From an uncultured Aquimarina sp. (GTDB lineage: Bacteria; Bacteroidota; Bacteroidia; Flavobacteriales; Flavobacteriaceae), in assembly GCA_947498455.1 (NCBI GenBank), contig CANMKK010000010.1:62001-126000 (forward strand): a stretch of 64,000 nucleotides of DNA, read 5' to 3'. A model generated the notes under the pieces. The model made no database searches, was not told the DNA's origin, and saw only the letters and a list, made by a program, of their open reading frames with translations. Made by a program: the position numbers and the translations under genes. Positions 34,316-42,760 of this stretch are shown one piece after another (within the stretch, counting starts at the first letter, position 1; every line of letters begins with the position of its first letter).

Positions 34316-34545
34316 TCCTCCCCGGAGTCAATGAGCTTTTTCACAACAATTAATTAGTACTTCACTGGAGTCAACAACTCTTTCACTATACTAGATGAGC
34401 ACTTCACCGAAGTCAACAACCTGTTCACAACACTTAATGAGTACTTCACCGGAGTCAATGACCTGCTCACAAAATTTAATGAGTACTTCACTGGAGTCAA
34501 TGACCTGCTCACAACACTTAATGAGTACTTCACCGGAGCTGTGGA
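34316..34545. repeat. Five-to-six-unit 42-bp tandem repeat (minisatellite, decayed coding?)
   Basis: The GGAGTCAA-type unit marker starts at 34324, 34367, 34409, 34451, 34493 and 34535. The spacings are 43, 42, 42, 42 and 42 bp. Because 42 is divisible by three, both strands stay open: the + strand reads a 14-residue repeat EYFTGVNDLLTTLN, and the - strand a repeat around LTPVKYSLSVVSRS. The + frame (34358-34582) has no start codon and the first unit is shifted by 1 bp, so it is not an intact gene. Confidence 0.8.
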
Positions 34546-34756
34546 GAGCATTGTTATTGCAGTGAGGCTTAGATATGGGTAAACTTCCTACGATAAAAGA
34601 TACAAAGCAATGAATATACTATGTTTTCGATCTCGCTACTATAAAATCAAAATTAATTAGTAACGAACTATTAATTGATCTGAACAAAATTTTTATTTAC
34701 CATACACCAGTATACTTTTTCCCGTAATACAATAATAATATGCTTGCCTATTGATC

Positions 34757-34790
34757 GAAATTCGGGAATAACGTATGAAATTCGGGAATA
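34757..34790 (+). promoter_or_regulatory. Direct repeat GAAATTCGGGAATA x2, candidate regulator site
   Basis: Two identical 14-bp copies start at 34757 and 34777 (20 bp apart, same helix face). They lie 37 bp upstream of the predicted -7 box of the RiPP locus. A related palindrome CGAAATTC-CA-GAATTTCG lies upstream of the second precursor at 43069-43086. The neighbouring TPR/AraC regulator is one possible binder. Confidence 0.4.
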
Positions 34791-34804
34791 CACAATATCA
34801 ATTG

Positions 34805-34835
34805 TTGTCATAACCTTTCCAACCTATTAGGTTTG
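34805..34835 (+). promoter_or_regulatory. Promoter of the 2OG/RiPP locus
   Basis: TTG at 34805-34807, a 20-bp spacer, and TAGGTTTG at 34828-34835 match the Bacteroidota promoter pattern. Transcription would begin near 34842, leaving a long 5' leader before the ATG at 35038. Confidence 0.5.
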
Positions 34836-35037
34836 TTCTTGTTCAAACATCTATAGTGTTTTTAACCATTAAGATAGTTTAAAAAAGGGGTCATAAATAC
34901 TGTAGATGTGAATACATCAAAAAACGAACTTTAATAATCAAAGTAAAAATTGAGATTCTTAAGAATTAAACATAAAATTTTAAATCCAAGTTTACACTTA
35001 ACTTATAGAATAGTAAAATCAATTAATCAATCATAGT

Positions 35038-35625
35038 ATGAGTACTTCCACTGAAACACAAATTAATACAGACTTAAGTAGCTGGTATTATTTCCCAGAG
35101 ATTTTTTCCGGTGAAGAAATAGACAAAATTCATCAATTAGCAGAGAGCATAGAATTTCAGGAAGCAAAACTCGAATCAGGTTCTAACACGCAAAATAATT
35201 ATAGAAAGAGTGATATTAAGTGGTTAACACCTGAAATGAAGAATATTGATTGGCTTTATAAAAAAATAATTAAACTCTCTAGTCAAGCCAATAATTCTCA
35301 ATGGCAGTTTGATATTGATGATAATTTAGAGAATCTTCAATATGGTGTTTATAAAGGTGATGGAGGTCACTATGGTTGGCACATGGATGTAGGTGCTGGG
35401 CTAACAACACGTCGTAAAATTAGTATTGTAATACAACTTTCTTCTCCAGAGGAATATGAAGGGGGGGAGTTAGAATTATTTACAAGTAAGGATATTTCAA
35501 GAATCCCAAAGAAGAAAGGGTTTACCATTTTATTTCCATCTTATTTTATGCATCGAGTAACTCCCGTTACAAAAGGAGAACGTAAATCATTAGTACTTTG
35601 GGTTACTGGGCCGCCAGTAAAGTAA
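35038..35625 (+). CDS. 2OG-Fe(II) dioxygenase, prolyl-4-hydroxylase/PKHD-like
   Basis: The 195-residue protein has the full facial triad of the family: H115 and D117 in GWHMDVG, H172 in MHRVTPV, and R182 as the likely 2-oxoglutarate anchor. ENLQYGVYKGDGGHYGWHMD and EYEGGELELF match the P4Hc/PKHD layout. Such enzymes hydroxylate protein Pro or Lys, among other substrates. It stands at the head of a locus encoding precursor peptides with Gly-Pro-Gly motifs. A decayed second copy lies next to the other precursor (42403-42533), so peptide hydroxylation is a reasoned guess. Confidence 0.88.
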   Translation: MSTSTETQINTDLSSWYYFPEIFSGEEIDKIHQLAESIEFQEAKLESGSNTQNNYRKSDIKWLTPEMKNIDWLYKKIIKLSSQANNSQWQFDIDDNLENLQYGVYKGDGGHYGWHMDVGAGLTTRRKISIVIQLSSPEEYEGGELELFTSKDISRIPKKKGFTILFPSYFMHRVTPVTKGERKSLVLWVTGPPVK

Positions 35626-35809
35626 TGATATTTCTTAGGTTAATATTCGTAAATGACCATTGATATCCCAAAAACCTGATTTCAAACGAAATACCAGAAT
35701 ACATCCTTTAAATTATCCCTTGAATATCATTGAAATACCAGCTTTCATCTCGTTAAGTAAAAAACAAACCAATCTATCAGTTACAAAACAAAATCTCAAA
35801 AATAAAAGC

Positions 35810-38188
35810 ATGGCAAAATATTTATTGTTTTTTTTTATTCCTTGCTTAGGATATTCTCAGTTAGAATTATCAGGAACTGTAAAAGATTCAATACATCCTA
35901 TTGAATTTGCCAATGTAGCGATTACTAACCAGAATAATGAAATTGTTGCAGGAACAACTACAAAAGAGGATGGTAGTTTCATTCTTCAAATAAGAAAAGG
36001 TGATTACAAATTAACAATTAGCTTTTTGGGCTACGAAAGTTGGAATAAAACTATACAAATTCAAGAAACTAAAAGTTTAGGAAACATATTTCTAAAAAAA
36101 GATCAAACTCATTTAGCAGAAGTCATTGTAACGGGGAAGAAAAAATTAATAGAACGCAAAATAGACAGACTTGTATTTAATACAGAAAGTTTTGGAGGTA
36201 TTCAGGGTGGAGATGGATTAGAACTATTGAATGTTACTCCAGGAATTTTAGTCACCAATGACCAAATACAGATGATCGGAAAAAGTGGTATGTCATTAAT
36301 GGTAGACGGAAGAATTGTAAGAATCCCATCGGATCAAATTACTACCTATTTAAAAAGTATTCGATCTGAGGATATTAAAAGTGTAGAAGTCATTACCAAT
36401 CCATCTGCAAAATATGATGCCGAAGGAAATAGTGGAATAGTTAACCTTGTGCTAAAAAAAGGAAAAAACAATTCCTGGAATTCTACCATTCATTCTAATT
36501 ATAGACAAGGTGAATATGCACAGGGAGCTATTGGAGGTAGTTTTAACTACAACAAAAACAAACTCTCTTTTTATCTAAGCAATAACTATTACACAGGAAA
36601 TTATGGAGGTGAGGAAAACGGAATCATCACATACCCTATTGTAGAATGGTCACAAAAGGATGATCTAAAATTCACCACCGATTTCTTTTCTAATAGGTTA
36701 GGACTAGACTACAATATCAATAAAAAGTGGTCGGTAGGACTACAATTTAATGGTAATTATAGTAAACCCAAAAGTAAAAATGCGAGTGTGACCAATATAA
36801 CTGAGAATACGCTAGATAGAGGAACAATAAATGCCATTAGTACTAACAAAACTTCTTCGGAGTTAAATTCTTTCAATGTTCATTCTACAATAGTACCGGA
36901 TACCTTAGGTAGAAAAATAAACATAGATTTTGATATACTTTCTTATAAAACCCTAGATGATAGAATATCCTCATCTATAACGAGTAATTCTGATATTATA
37001 GATATTCCAAACCAACAGTCTAAAAACAATAATCTTGTAGATCGGGATATTATTAATTACTCGGGGCAAATAGATATCGAACATCCTTTTAAAAAAACAG
37101 AATTTAATTACGGAGCAAAACTCACAAAAACAAAAACTGAAAATGACATCAAAGATTATGACATTCTTGGAGTCTCTCCTATTCTAAATATGAATGCTAC
37201 AGATTTATATGTTTTTAACGAACAGAATATTGCTTTTTATGTCTCGTCTTTTAAGGAAATAAGTAAAAAGTGGCAAGCTAAATTAGGCCTAAGATTGGAA
37301 CATACAATTACCAAAGGCACATCTATAACTCTAAATGAAATAAATAAAAACTCTTATACTGAATTATTTCCCACTTTTTATCTAAAATATCAGTCAAATG
37401 AAAAACATCAATTTCTCTTTGATTACGGAAGGCGTATTTATAGACCCAGTTTTAGGGAATTAAATCCTTTTCGTTATTATACCAACTCTCTTACATACTA
37501 TTCTGGAAACCCCAACTTACTCCCTACACTGACTTCTAATGCTGAGCTTAGTTATGTATATAAAGATTTTTTGCAATCAACAATATATGCATCTATAGAT
37601 GATAATAACTCTGGTCAGCTAACTACTTTAGACAATAACACTTTTGAACAAGCTATTACACGACAAAATTATTTTGATAGTTATAATATCGGGATAAAAC
37701 AAGTATATGTTTATAACAAGTTAAATTGGTTATTTAGTCTTATTTCGGCTAGTGTATTTTATAACTATTCCCAGTCTAAGGTTTTTCCTATTACACCTAA
37801 AAACAATTCCAGTATTGGAGCTTTTATTAATACTTCTAATACCATCTATTTCAATTCTGATAAAACAACATCTAGTGGGTTCAATTTGTCATATAGAGTC
37901 CCTTATAAATCTAATGATTTGGTAGATAATAGAAAACAACTTTATATGAGCACGTTTTTAAAAACTCTTTGCTATGATAAAAGACTGCAAATCACTTTAA
38001 CCGCTAATAACATTTTTCGTGAATATAGTTTCAATAACTCAGGAGTACGAGACGGAAACAATACTTCTTATAATGGATATTATGACACACAATATATTCG
38101 ATTAGCTCTATCGTATAGTTTTGGAAAAAAGAACCTGAATGTCAAGCAACAAAAATTGAGCAATGAAGACGAAAAAAACAGAATATAA
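35810..38188 (+). CDS. Outer-membrane beta-barrel protein with CarboxypepD_reg-like domain (TonB-receptor-like)
   Basis: From ATG at 35810 the protein is 792 residues and begins with a signal peptide (MAKYLLFFFIPCLGYSQ). An Ig-like carboxypeptidase regulatory domain follows (about residues 20-105, ELSGTVKDS...FANVAIT...LTISFLGYESW). Next come a plug-like region (GLELLNVTPGILV, MVDGRIVRI, SVEVITNPSAKYDAEGNSGIVNLVLKKG) and a long beta-barrel of the OMP_b-brl_3 type. The longer frame to 35660 has no signal peptide at its start, so it is not used. Placed between the oxygenase and the precursor, it may carry the mature peptide across the outer membrane or act as its receptor. Confidence 0.88.
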   Translation: MAKYLLFFFIPCLGYSQLELSGTVKDSIHPIEFANVAITNQNNEIVAGTTTKEDGSFILQIRKGDYKLTISFLGYESWNKTIQIQETKSLGNIFLKKDQTHLAEVIVTGKKKLIERKIDRLVFNTESFGGIQGGDGLELLNVTPGILVTNDQIQMIGKSGMSLMVDGRIVRIPSDQITTYLKSIRSEDIKSVEVITNPSAKYDAEGNSGIVNLVLKKGKNNSWNSTIHSNYRQGEYAQGAIGGSFNYNKNKLSFYLSNNYYTGNYGGEENGIITYPIVEWSQKDDLKFTTDFFSNRLGLDYNINKKWSVGLQFNGNYSKPKSKNASVTNITENTLDRGTINAISTNKTSSELNSFNVHSTIVPDTLGRKINIDFDILSYKTLDDRISSSITSNSDIIDIPNQQSKNNNLVDRDIINYSGQIDIEHPFKKTEFNYGAKLTKTKTENDIKDYDILGVSPILNMNATDLYVFNEQNIAFYVSSFKEISKKWQAKLGLRLEHTITKGTSITLNEINKNSYTELFPTFYLKYQSNEKHQFLFDYGRRIYRPSFRELNPFRYYTNSLTYYSGNPNLLPTLTSNAELSYVYKDFLQSTIYASIDDNNSGQLTTLDNNTFEQAITRQNYFDSYNIGIKQVYVYNKLNWLFSLISASVFYNYSQSKVFPITPKNNSSIGAFINTSNTIYFNSDKTTSSGFNLSYRVPYKSNDLVDNRKQLYMSTFLKTLCYDKRLQITLTANNIFREYSFNNSGVRDGNNTSYNGYYDTQYIRLALSYSFGKKNLNVKQQKLSNEDEKNRI

Positions 38189-38194
38189 AAGAAA

Positions 38195-38250
38195 ACCATT
38201 TCTTTTTAACCTTTTATAATGGCCATTATGAAAGAAAAAGGGGAAATGGT
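38195..38250. repeat. Long hairpin upstream of precursor peptide 1
   Basis: ACCATTTC...ATAATGG and CCATTAT...GAAATGGT form an extended stem with an AT-rich interior. It follows the barrel gene by 6 bp and may terminate or process that transcript so that the precursor is expressed separately. Confidence 0.5.
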
Positions 38251-38325
38251 CTGGTTGCAACCGAAGCCCTGATAAGGCTTAAAAATATCGCAATAAATTA
38301 ATGTATAATTCTTAAAATCTAAAAA

Positions 38326-38565
38326 ATGAAAAACAGATTAGATCTTACTAAATTTGAAGCTCTTGAGGCTTCAGGTGAAGTATTAAAAGGAGGGTTTTCT
38401 TCTACTTTCACAGGATTAAGCTCCACTGGTGGTAATGAGAGTGGTAACACAAATGTTCTTGCTGGTTGCGGTACTACAACAAATACTAATTGCGCAGGAG
38501 CAAACTGTGTAGCTGGTTGTGGATCACCTGGAAATGGTGGCGGCGCAGAGCCTGGGCGACCATAA
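38326..38565 (+). CDS. Double-glycine RiPP precursor peptide 1 (substrate of the adjacent radical SAM enzyme)
   Basis: The 79-residue product has a 23-residue leader (MKNRLDLTKFEALEASGEVLKGG) ending in the GG site for the C39 peptidase. The core is rich in Gly, Ser, Thr and Asn with four Cys (48, 56, 61, 65), and its tail is C-GSPGNGGG-AEPGRP. The same GSPGNGGG occurs in the precursor at 42761-42988. The gene is followed by the maturase and exporter genes. Thioether (sactionine/ranthipeptide-like) crosslinks from Cys are possible, and Pro hydroxylation by the upstream 2OG enzyme is suggested by context. No mature product is known to me. Confidence 0.82.
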   Translation: MKNRLDLTKFEALEASGEVLKGGFSSTFTGLSSTGGNESGNTNVLAGCGTTTNTNCAGANCVAGCGSPGNGGGAEPGRP

Positions 38566-38587
38566 AAAAGGAATCCTTATTAGAAAT

Positions 38588-38611
38588 AGCAGGGGTCGGC
38601 TGACCCTTGCT
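38588..38611 (+). promoter_or_regulatory. Hairpin between precursor and maturase (attenuator/processing site)
   Basis: AGCAGGGGTC-GGCT-GACCCTTGCT forms a 10-bp stem with one G-T pair and a 4-base loop. No long T-run follows. It begins 22 bp after the precursor stop, where RiPP operons often carry a partial terminator that raises precursor over enzyme levels. Confidence 0.6.
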
Positions 38612-38756
38612 GTATCTAAAGAAAGTATTTGTATTTAAATATTATATTAAATCTTTCTACATCATAAAATACATTAGTAATGATTCCTTTATTGAGAGAA
38701 AAATTTCATTGGAATATATTAACACGATTGGACATACAATTAAAACCATAAACAAC

Positions 38757-40076
38757 ATGAATACTGTAAAATATAGTCAATTTAATTCTATCATCCCATA
38801 CGATGATAAATATGCTTTATATAATTCTTTTGAAAACAAAGCCATTTTTTTGGAACACGATCTAAAAGAATTATTACTTGCTGGTAAGAATGAAAATATT
38901 AATGAGCTTAAGACTATTCACCCTTCATTTTTTTCTTATTTAGTAGAAAACAGTTTTTTGATTGATACACAAGTAGATGAGGTAGAGAAAGTAAAAAAAA
39001 TATCTCAAAAAATTGATGAAGGAAAGGCTTTTTTTCGCCTAACCATTAACCCTACCATGAACTGTAATTTTAAATGTTGGTATTGTTATGAAACGCATAT
39101 AAAAAACTCAAGACTGGAAAACGATTATATAATGAGAATAAACAAGTTGGTGGCTAAAAAACTATCAGACAAAGAACTTCACCACTTTACCCTATCCTTT
39201 TTCGGAGGGGAACCTTTGTTATATTTTGAAAAAAATGTAATTCCTGTTATGGATCATTTACTTCTGGCAAATAAAGAATATAAAAAAGGATTCGACATCG
39301 ATTTTACTACGAATGGCTATTTAATAAACGAAGCATTCATTAAATATTTCCAAAGAAATAATATCAGTTGTCATCTTCAGATCACTTTAGATGGATATAG
39401 AGAAGAGCACGATAAAGTGCGCTATGTAAACAAAACGAAAGGTTCTTATTTTGAGATTATTAATAACATTAAACTATTATTAAACAATCATTTCCAAGTC
39501 AGATTACGTATTAATTATACAGATCAAAACTTAGAGAAAACTCATAAAATTGTTGATGACTTAAGCGACTTAACTGCTGATATACGAAATAAATATTTAG
39601 TTATTGATTACCATCGAGTATGGCAAAATGATAAAATCGATGACTTACATATCATTTTAGACAAAAATATTAAACACATGAGAAATAAGGGGTTTACTGT
39701 GCAAAATGGTGTCGCTCCAAATAACGTAATTAATTCGTGTTATGCAGACAAACGGAATAGTGTAGTCGTTAATTACAACGGAGACATATACAAATGCACT
39801 GCCAGAGATTTTACTCGTAAAAATAGAGCTGGATATATTGATGAGCAAGGGGTGCTGCAATGGGAAGATGGATATCTGGAAAAAAGAATGAATTCTAAAT
39901 TTAAGAACAAACCTTGCCTCTCATGTAGATTATTAGCGATTTGTAATGGGGGATGTTCACAGCATGCCTTAGAGTTTATGGAACAAGAAGATGACTATTG
40001 TGTATATGCATTTGATGAAGGAAAAAAAGATACTGCTGTAAAAGAAAAAATCGATGAGATTCTACAAACTGTTTAA
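38757..40076 (+). CDS. Radical SAM/SPASM peptide maturase
   Basis: From ATG at 38757 (MNTVKYSQFNS) the protein is 439 residues. The N-terminal 90 residues resemble a leader-binding region. The radical SAM cluster motif is CNFKCWYC (Cys103, 107, 110), with SFFGGEPLLY as the GGE SAM-binding motif and TTNGYLI next. The C-terminal SPASM part has CYADKRNSVVVNYNGDIYKC and CLSCRLLAICNGGC...DDYC, enough Cys for auxiliary clusters. Such maturases make thioether, C-C or epimerised residues. A longer frame starts at TTG 38607 but crosses the hairpin, so it is rejected. The stop lies inside the exporter gene. Confidence 0.92.
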   Translation: MNTVKYSQFNSIIPYDDKYALYNSFENKAIFLEHDLKELLLAGKNENINELKTIHPSFFSYLVENSFLIDTQVDEVEKVKKISQKIDEGKAFFRLTINPTMNCNFKCWYCYETHIKNSRLENDYIMRINKLVAKKLSDKELHHFTLSFFGGEPLLYFEKNVIPVMDHLLLANKEYKKGFDIDFTTNGYLINEAFIKYFQRNNISCHLQITLDGYREEHDKVRYVNKTKGSYFEIINNIKLLLNNHFQVRLRINYTDQNLEKTHKIVDDLSDLTADIRNKYLVIDYHRVWQNDKIDDLHIILDKNIKHMRNKGFTVQNGVAPNNVINSCYADKRNSVVVNYNGDIYKCTARDFTRKNRAGYIDEQGVLQWEDGYLEKRMNSKFKNKPCLSCRLLAICNGGCSQHALEFMEQEDDYCVYAFDEGKKDTAVKEKIDEILQTV

Positions 40077-42279
40077 TTCTAAAAACAAAATAACATTTTA
40101 TCATCAACTCACTACCACTGATTGCGGAGCTGCTTGTCTATGTATGATATTAAGTTATTATAATAGATTGTACTCTTTACAACAAATCAAAAAACTATTT
40201 GAGTTTACAAGGGTAGGCGTATCTATGCAAGATATTATTGATAATGCTGGTAAGTTAGGTTTTCAGGCAAAAGCAGTAAAACTTACTTATGAGGAACTAG
40301 TCTCCATAGACATCCCAGTTATATTATATTGGAAACAAGATCATTTTTTGGTATACGAAAAAGCGTCCCTAAAATCTCAATCCAGTTATATTCATTTAAA
40401 TGACCCGGCTTATGGCAAAGTAAAATTAGAAGAAGAGGATTTTTGTCACCAGTGGAAAGGAGGAAATACTAAAGGCGTAGCTATCATACTACAACCTATA
40501 GATGAGGAAATGATTACGCTACCAGACATTCCCAAAACACATTTTTTTAAATCCAAATTGTTTAAAGAATTTAGCACCTTCTTTAGTAAGAATAAATTAA
40601 AATATATACTTGCCATATTTTTGGTATTAGTTGGTCTTGCAGCTAATTGGGCTATCCCTTTAATTTTTGAAAAAATCATTGATGAAGGTATTGGTTCTAA
40701 ACAATGGGAAATCGTTATTTATTTTCTTTTAGCCCAACTGGTTCTTTTTGTATCTTCTGTTGCTTCAGATTTTTCCAGTAGATTGATTCTAACAAAATTT
40801 AATTTCATTCTGAATATAGGGATTAAAAAAAGTTTATTGAATAAACTTTTAAAATTACCCATTAACTTCTATGACACAAGACTAAATACTGAAACGCTAC
40901 AGCGATTTTCGGATCAAAATAAGATTCAGGATTTTTTAACCTGGAAAGGAATGGAATTAATTCTAAGTGTTCTTAATATCATTGTTTTTTTATCGATATT
41001 ATTTAGTTATAGCCTTAGTATCGCTTCGGTATACATTTCATTAACGATTATATCTGTTGTATGGGTGCTATTTTTTTTAAAGAAACGATCTGTTCTAGAA
41101 TATGCTATGTTCTTACGACAATCAGAAAATAGCAATAAAACCTATGAGATGATTATGAATATGCCAGAAATAAAGATCAATAATGCTCAAAAGAACATTA
41201 TCGAAAAGATTACTTTTCTGCAAGATAAAATCAATAAACTAGAACTAAAATCTCTATTTTTAAACAACTATCAAATACTTGGAGTTAATTTCTTATCTAA
41301 ACTAAAAGAAATTATCGCTATTGGGCTCTGTGCTTATTTCATTATCCAATTAGAAATGACTTTGGGTGTTTTGCTAAGTATTTCTTACGTATTAGGACAA
41401 CTTATATACCCTGTTAATAGTTTGGTTAGTTTTATAAGAGATACACAGGATGCACAGATGGCTGATCAGCGATTAGGTGAAATCTATAATACAGAAGATG
41501 AAAATAGTACTAAAAGTATACACCTATGCGACAAAAAAGTAGGTACTATTACAGTAAACAATATATCATTTAAATACCCGGGGAAAAACAGTCCTTATGT
41601 TTTAAATAATGTAAGTTTAGCTCTTCCGAAAAATTCAGTTACAGCAGTTGTAGGAACTAGTGGAAGCGGTAAGACTACATTACTAAAATTATTATTAGCA
41701 TACTATCCCATAGTACAAGGAACTATCGAAATCGATAACTATGATATGGATGAGGTATTTCCTGATGAATGGAGAGATCAGTGTGGTGTTGTACTACAGG
41801 ATGGAAAAATATTTAGTGGAACTATTGCAGAGAATATTGCATTTTCTGACAAGGAAATTGATTTTGATCAATTAGTAACCTCTTGTAAAATTGCAGAAAT
41901 ACATTCTTTTATTGAGTCCTTACCTATGCATTATCATACCAAAATAGGAAATGTGGGAATAGAATTAAGCGGTGGTCAAAAACAACGAATCCTTATTGCC
42001 CGTGCAATCTATAAAAATCCTCAGTTTTTATTTTTGGATGAAGCCACAAGTGCACTGGATGCCGAAAATGAAAAAAGAATTCACGAAAACCTAAAAGAGT
42101 ATTTCAAAGGTCGTACGGTTCTAATCATAGCACATAGATTAAGTACCGTCAGAAACGCAGATCAAGTTATTGTCCTTAAGAATGGTAAAATAGTAGAGCA
42201 AGGTAGTCATATTGAATTAGTAGAAAATCAAGCCGATTATTTTAATTTAGTTAAAAACCAACTAGAGTTAGGTACTTAA
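40054..42279 (+). CDS. Peptidase-containing ABC exporter (C39-type PCAT)
   Basis: The 741-residue protein has an N-terminal C39 peptidase domain with the triad Cys24 (TTTDCGAACL), His97 (QDHFLVYE) and Asp117 (HLNDPAYG). It cuts after double glycine. A six-helix membrane domain (about 185-470) and an ATPase domain follow: Walker A GTSGSGKTT, signature ELSGGQKQR, Walker B FLFLDEATSALD, and an H-loop IAHRLSTV. It overlaps the maturase gene by 23 bp, so translation is coupled. It should trim the leaders of peptides 1 and 2, and possibly 3, and export the cores to the periplasm. No HlyD-type adaptor gene is adjacent. Confidence 0.95.
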   Translation: MRFYKLFNSKNKITFYHQLTTTDCGAACLCMILSYYNRLYSLQQIKKLFEFTRVGVSMQDIIDNAGKLGFQAKAVKLTYEELVSIDIPVILYWKQDHFLVYEKASLKSQSSYIHLNDPAYGKVKLEEEDFCHQWKGGNTKGVAIILQPIDEEMITLPDIPKTHFFKSKLFKEFSTFFSKNKLKYILAIFLVLVGLAANWAIPLIFEKIIDEGIGSKQWEIVIYFLLAQLVLFVSSVASDFSSRLILTKFNFILNIGIKKSLLNKLLKLPINFYDTRLNTETLQRFSDQNKIQDFLTWKGMELILSVLNIIVFLSILFSYSLSIASVYISLTIISVVWVLFFLKKRSVLEYAMFLRQSENSNKTYEMIMNMPEIKINNAQKNIIEKITFLQDKINKLELKSLFLNNYQILGVNFLSKLKEIIAIGLCAYFIIQLEMTLGVLLSISYVLGQLIYPVNSLVSFIRDTQDAQMADQRLGEIYNTEDENSTKSIHLCDKKVGTITVNNISFKYPGKNSPYVLNNVSLALPKNSVTAVVGTSGSGKTTLLKLLLAYYPIVQGTIEIDNYDMDEVFPDEWRDQCGVVLQDGKIFSGTIAENIAFSDKEIDFDQLVTSCKIAEIHSFIESLPMHYHTKIGNVGIELSGGQKQRILIARAIYKNPQFLFLDEATSALDAENEKRIHENLKEYFKGRTVLIIAHRLSTVRNADQVIVLKNGKIVEQGSHIELVENQADYFNLVKNQLELGT

Positions 42280-42402
42280 TTTTCGAGTCAAATTCCGATT
42301 GACATAAATAATATCATTTCTTAAGTGAAACAGGATATATCAGTTTTAGCAATAATTTTTGATCTGTAACTATAGATTACTTCATATTAACATGTAGTTT
42401 CT

Positions 42403-42533
42403 TTATTCTAATGCTAGCCCTGTAATCCGGATTACAAATGATTTACATTTTCCTTTGGTAACAAGTGTTACTCGATGTATAAAATAAGATGGAAACAAAA
42501 TAACTATATTCTATTTCTATAACAAGGAAATAT
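42403..42533 (-). pseudogene. C-terminal fragment of a second 2OG-Fe(II) oxygenase
   Basis: Read on the - strand from 42507 to the TAA at 42403-42405, the sequence encodes ILFPSYFIHRVTLVTKGKCK and continues SFVIRITG. This aligns without gaps with ILFPSYFMHRVTPVTKGERK and SLVLWVTG at the end of the oxygenase gene 35038-35625, and nucleotide identity is also high. Upstream of 42507 two in-frame TAG codons and small indels break the frame, though an ATATTTC block near 42533 still aligns. The rest of the gene is gone, and the key Arg of the 2OG anchor is replaced by Cys. It lies directly downstream of precursor 2 on the same strand, separated only by the MITE. Confidence 0.85.
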
Positions 42534-42583
42534 GAAATGAATAAAAAGATTGATTCTGTAACGGTTGTATCAAATTAAAAACA

Positions 42584-42720
42584 TAGAGACTGTCTAAAAA
42601 GTATTAAAAATTATAATCTATAAGCCTGAGTTTGTCGAAGACAATTTGAAAACCAAAAGGTTTAAAACTTCGACAAACTCAGTTTGACAACAATATATAT
42701 TACTTTTTAGACAGTCTCTA
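42584..42720. mobile_element. 137-bp MITE with perfect 20-bp terminal inverted repeats
   Basis: TAGAGACTGTCTAAAAAGTA at 42584-42603 is the exact reverse complement of 42701-42720. Inside are nested 15-bp arms CTGAGTTTGTCGAAG (42626-42640) and CTTCGACAAACTCAG (42668-42682). The element has no coding capacity. Termini of this AGACTGTCTAAAAAGT kind occur on Bacteroidota insertion sequences, so it was probably moved in trans. The outermost TA/TA may be a target duplication. Confidence 0.85.
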
Positions 42721-42760
42721 AAAACATTACCATCGTTAAAACCTACCAAATAATTCTAAT

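Larger units (their letters stand above)
34212..35037. other. 826-bp region with a 42-bp tandem repeat and the RiPP-locus promoter
   Basis: This stretch contains a tandem repeat (34316-34545), a direct repeat GAAATTCGGGAATA (34757-34790) and a promoter (34805-34835), all listed separately. I see no intact gene. The predicted 5' leader of the 2OG gene is about 195 nt long. Confidence 0.6.
42280..42760. other. Intergenic region with 2OG pseudogene fragment and MITE
   Basis: Between the exporter and precursor 2 lie a decayed 2OG oxygenase fragment (42403-42533, - strand) and a 137-bp MITE (42584-42720). A perfect 16-bp palindrome TGTAATCCGGATTACA (42421-42436) falls inside the fragment. No intact gene was seen. 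Confidence 0.75.

Noticed and set aside
34316..34545. CRISPR-like array
   Set aside because: The units are contiguous 42-bp tandem copies without unique spacers, and no cas genes are present.
34354..34551. 65-codon - strand frame across the tandem repeat
   Set aside because: The frame stays open only because the unit length is a multiple of three; both strands are open and no start-region support exists.
1..35760. GAAATACCAG strings at the window start and near 35690-35740 as a repeat family
   Set aside because: The match is only about 10 bp in AT-rich DNA with no larger conserved frame, so chance cannot be excluded.
35660..35809. Longer N-terminus of the outer-membrane barrel protein
   Set aside because: The signal peptide starts at 35810; outer-membrane proteins need it at the N-terminus.
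38607..38756. TTG start giving a longer radical SAM maturase
   Set aside because: The extension starts inside the hairpin at 38588-38611 and looks like AT-rich non-coding sequence; ATG 38757 gives the usual start.
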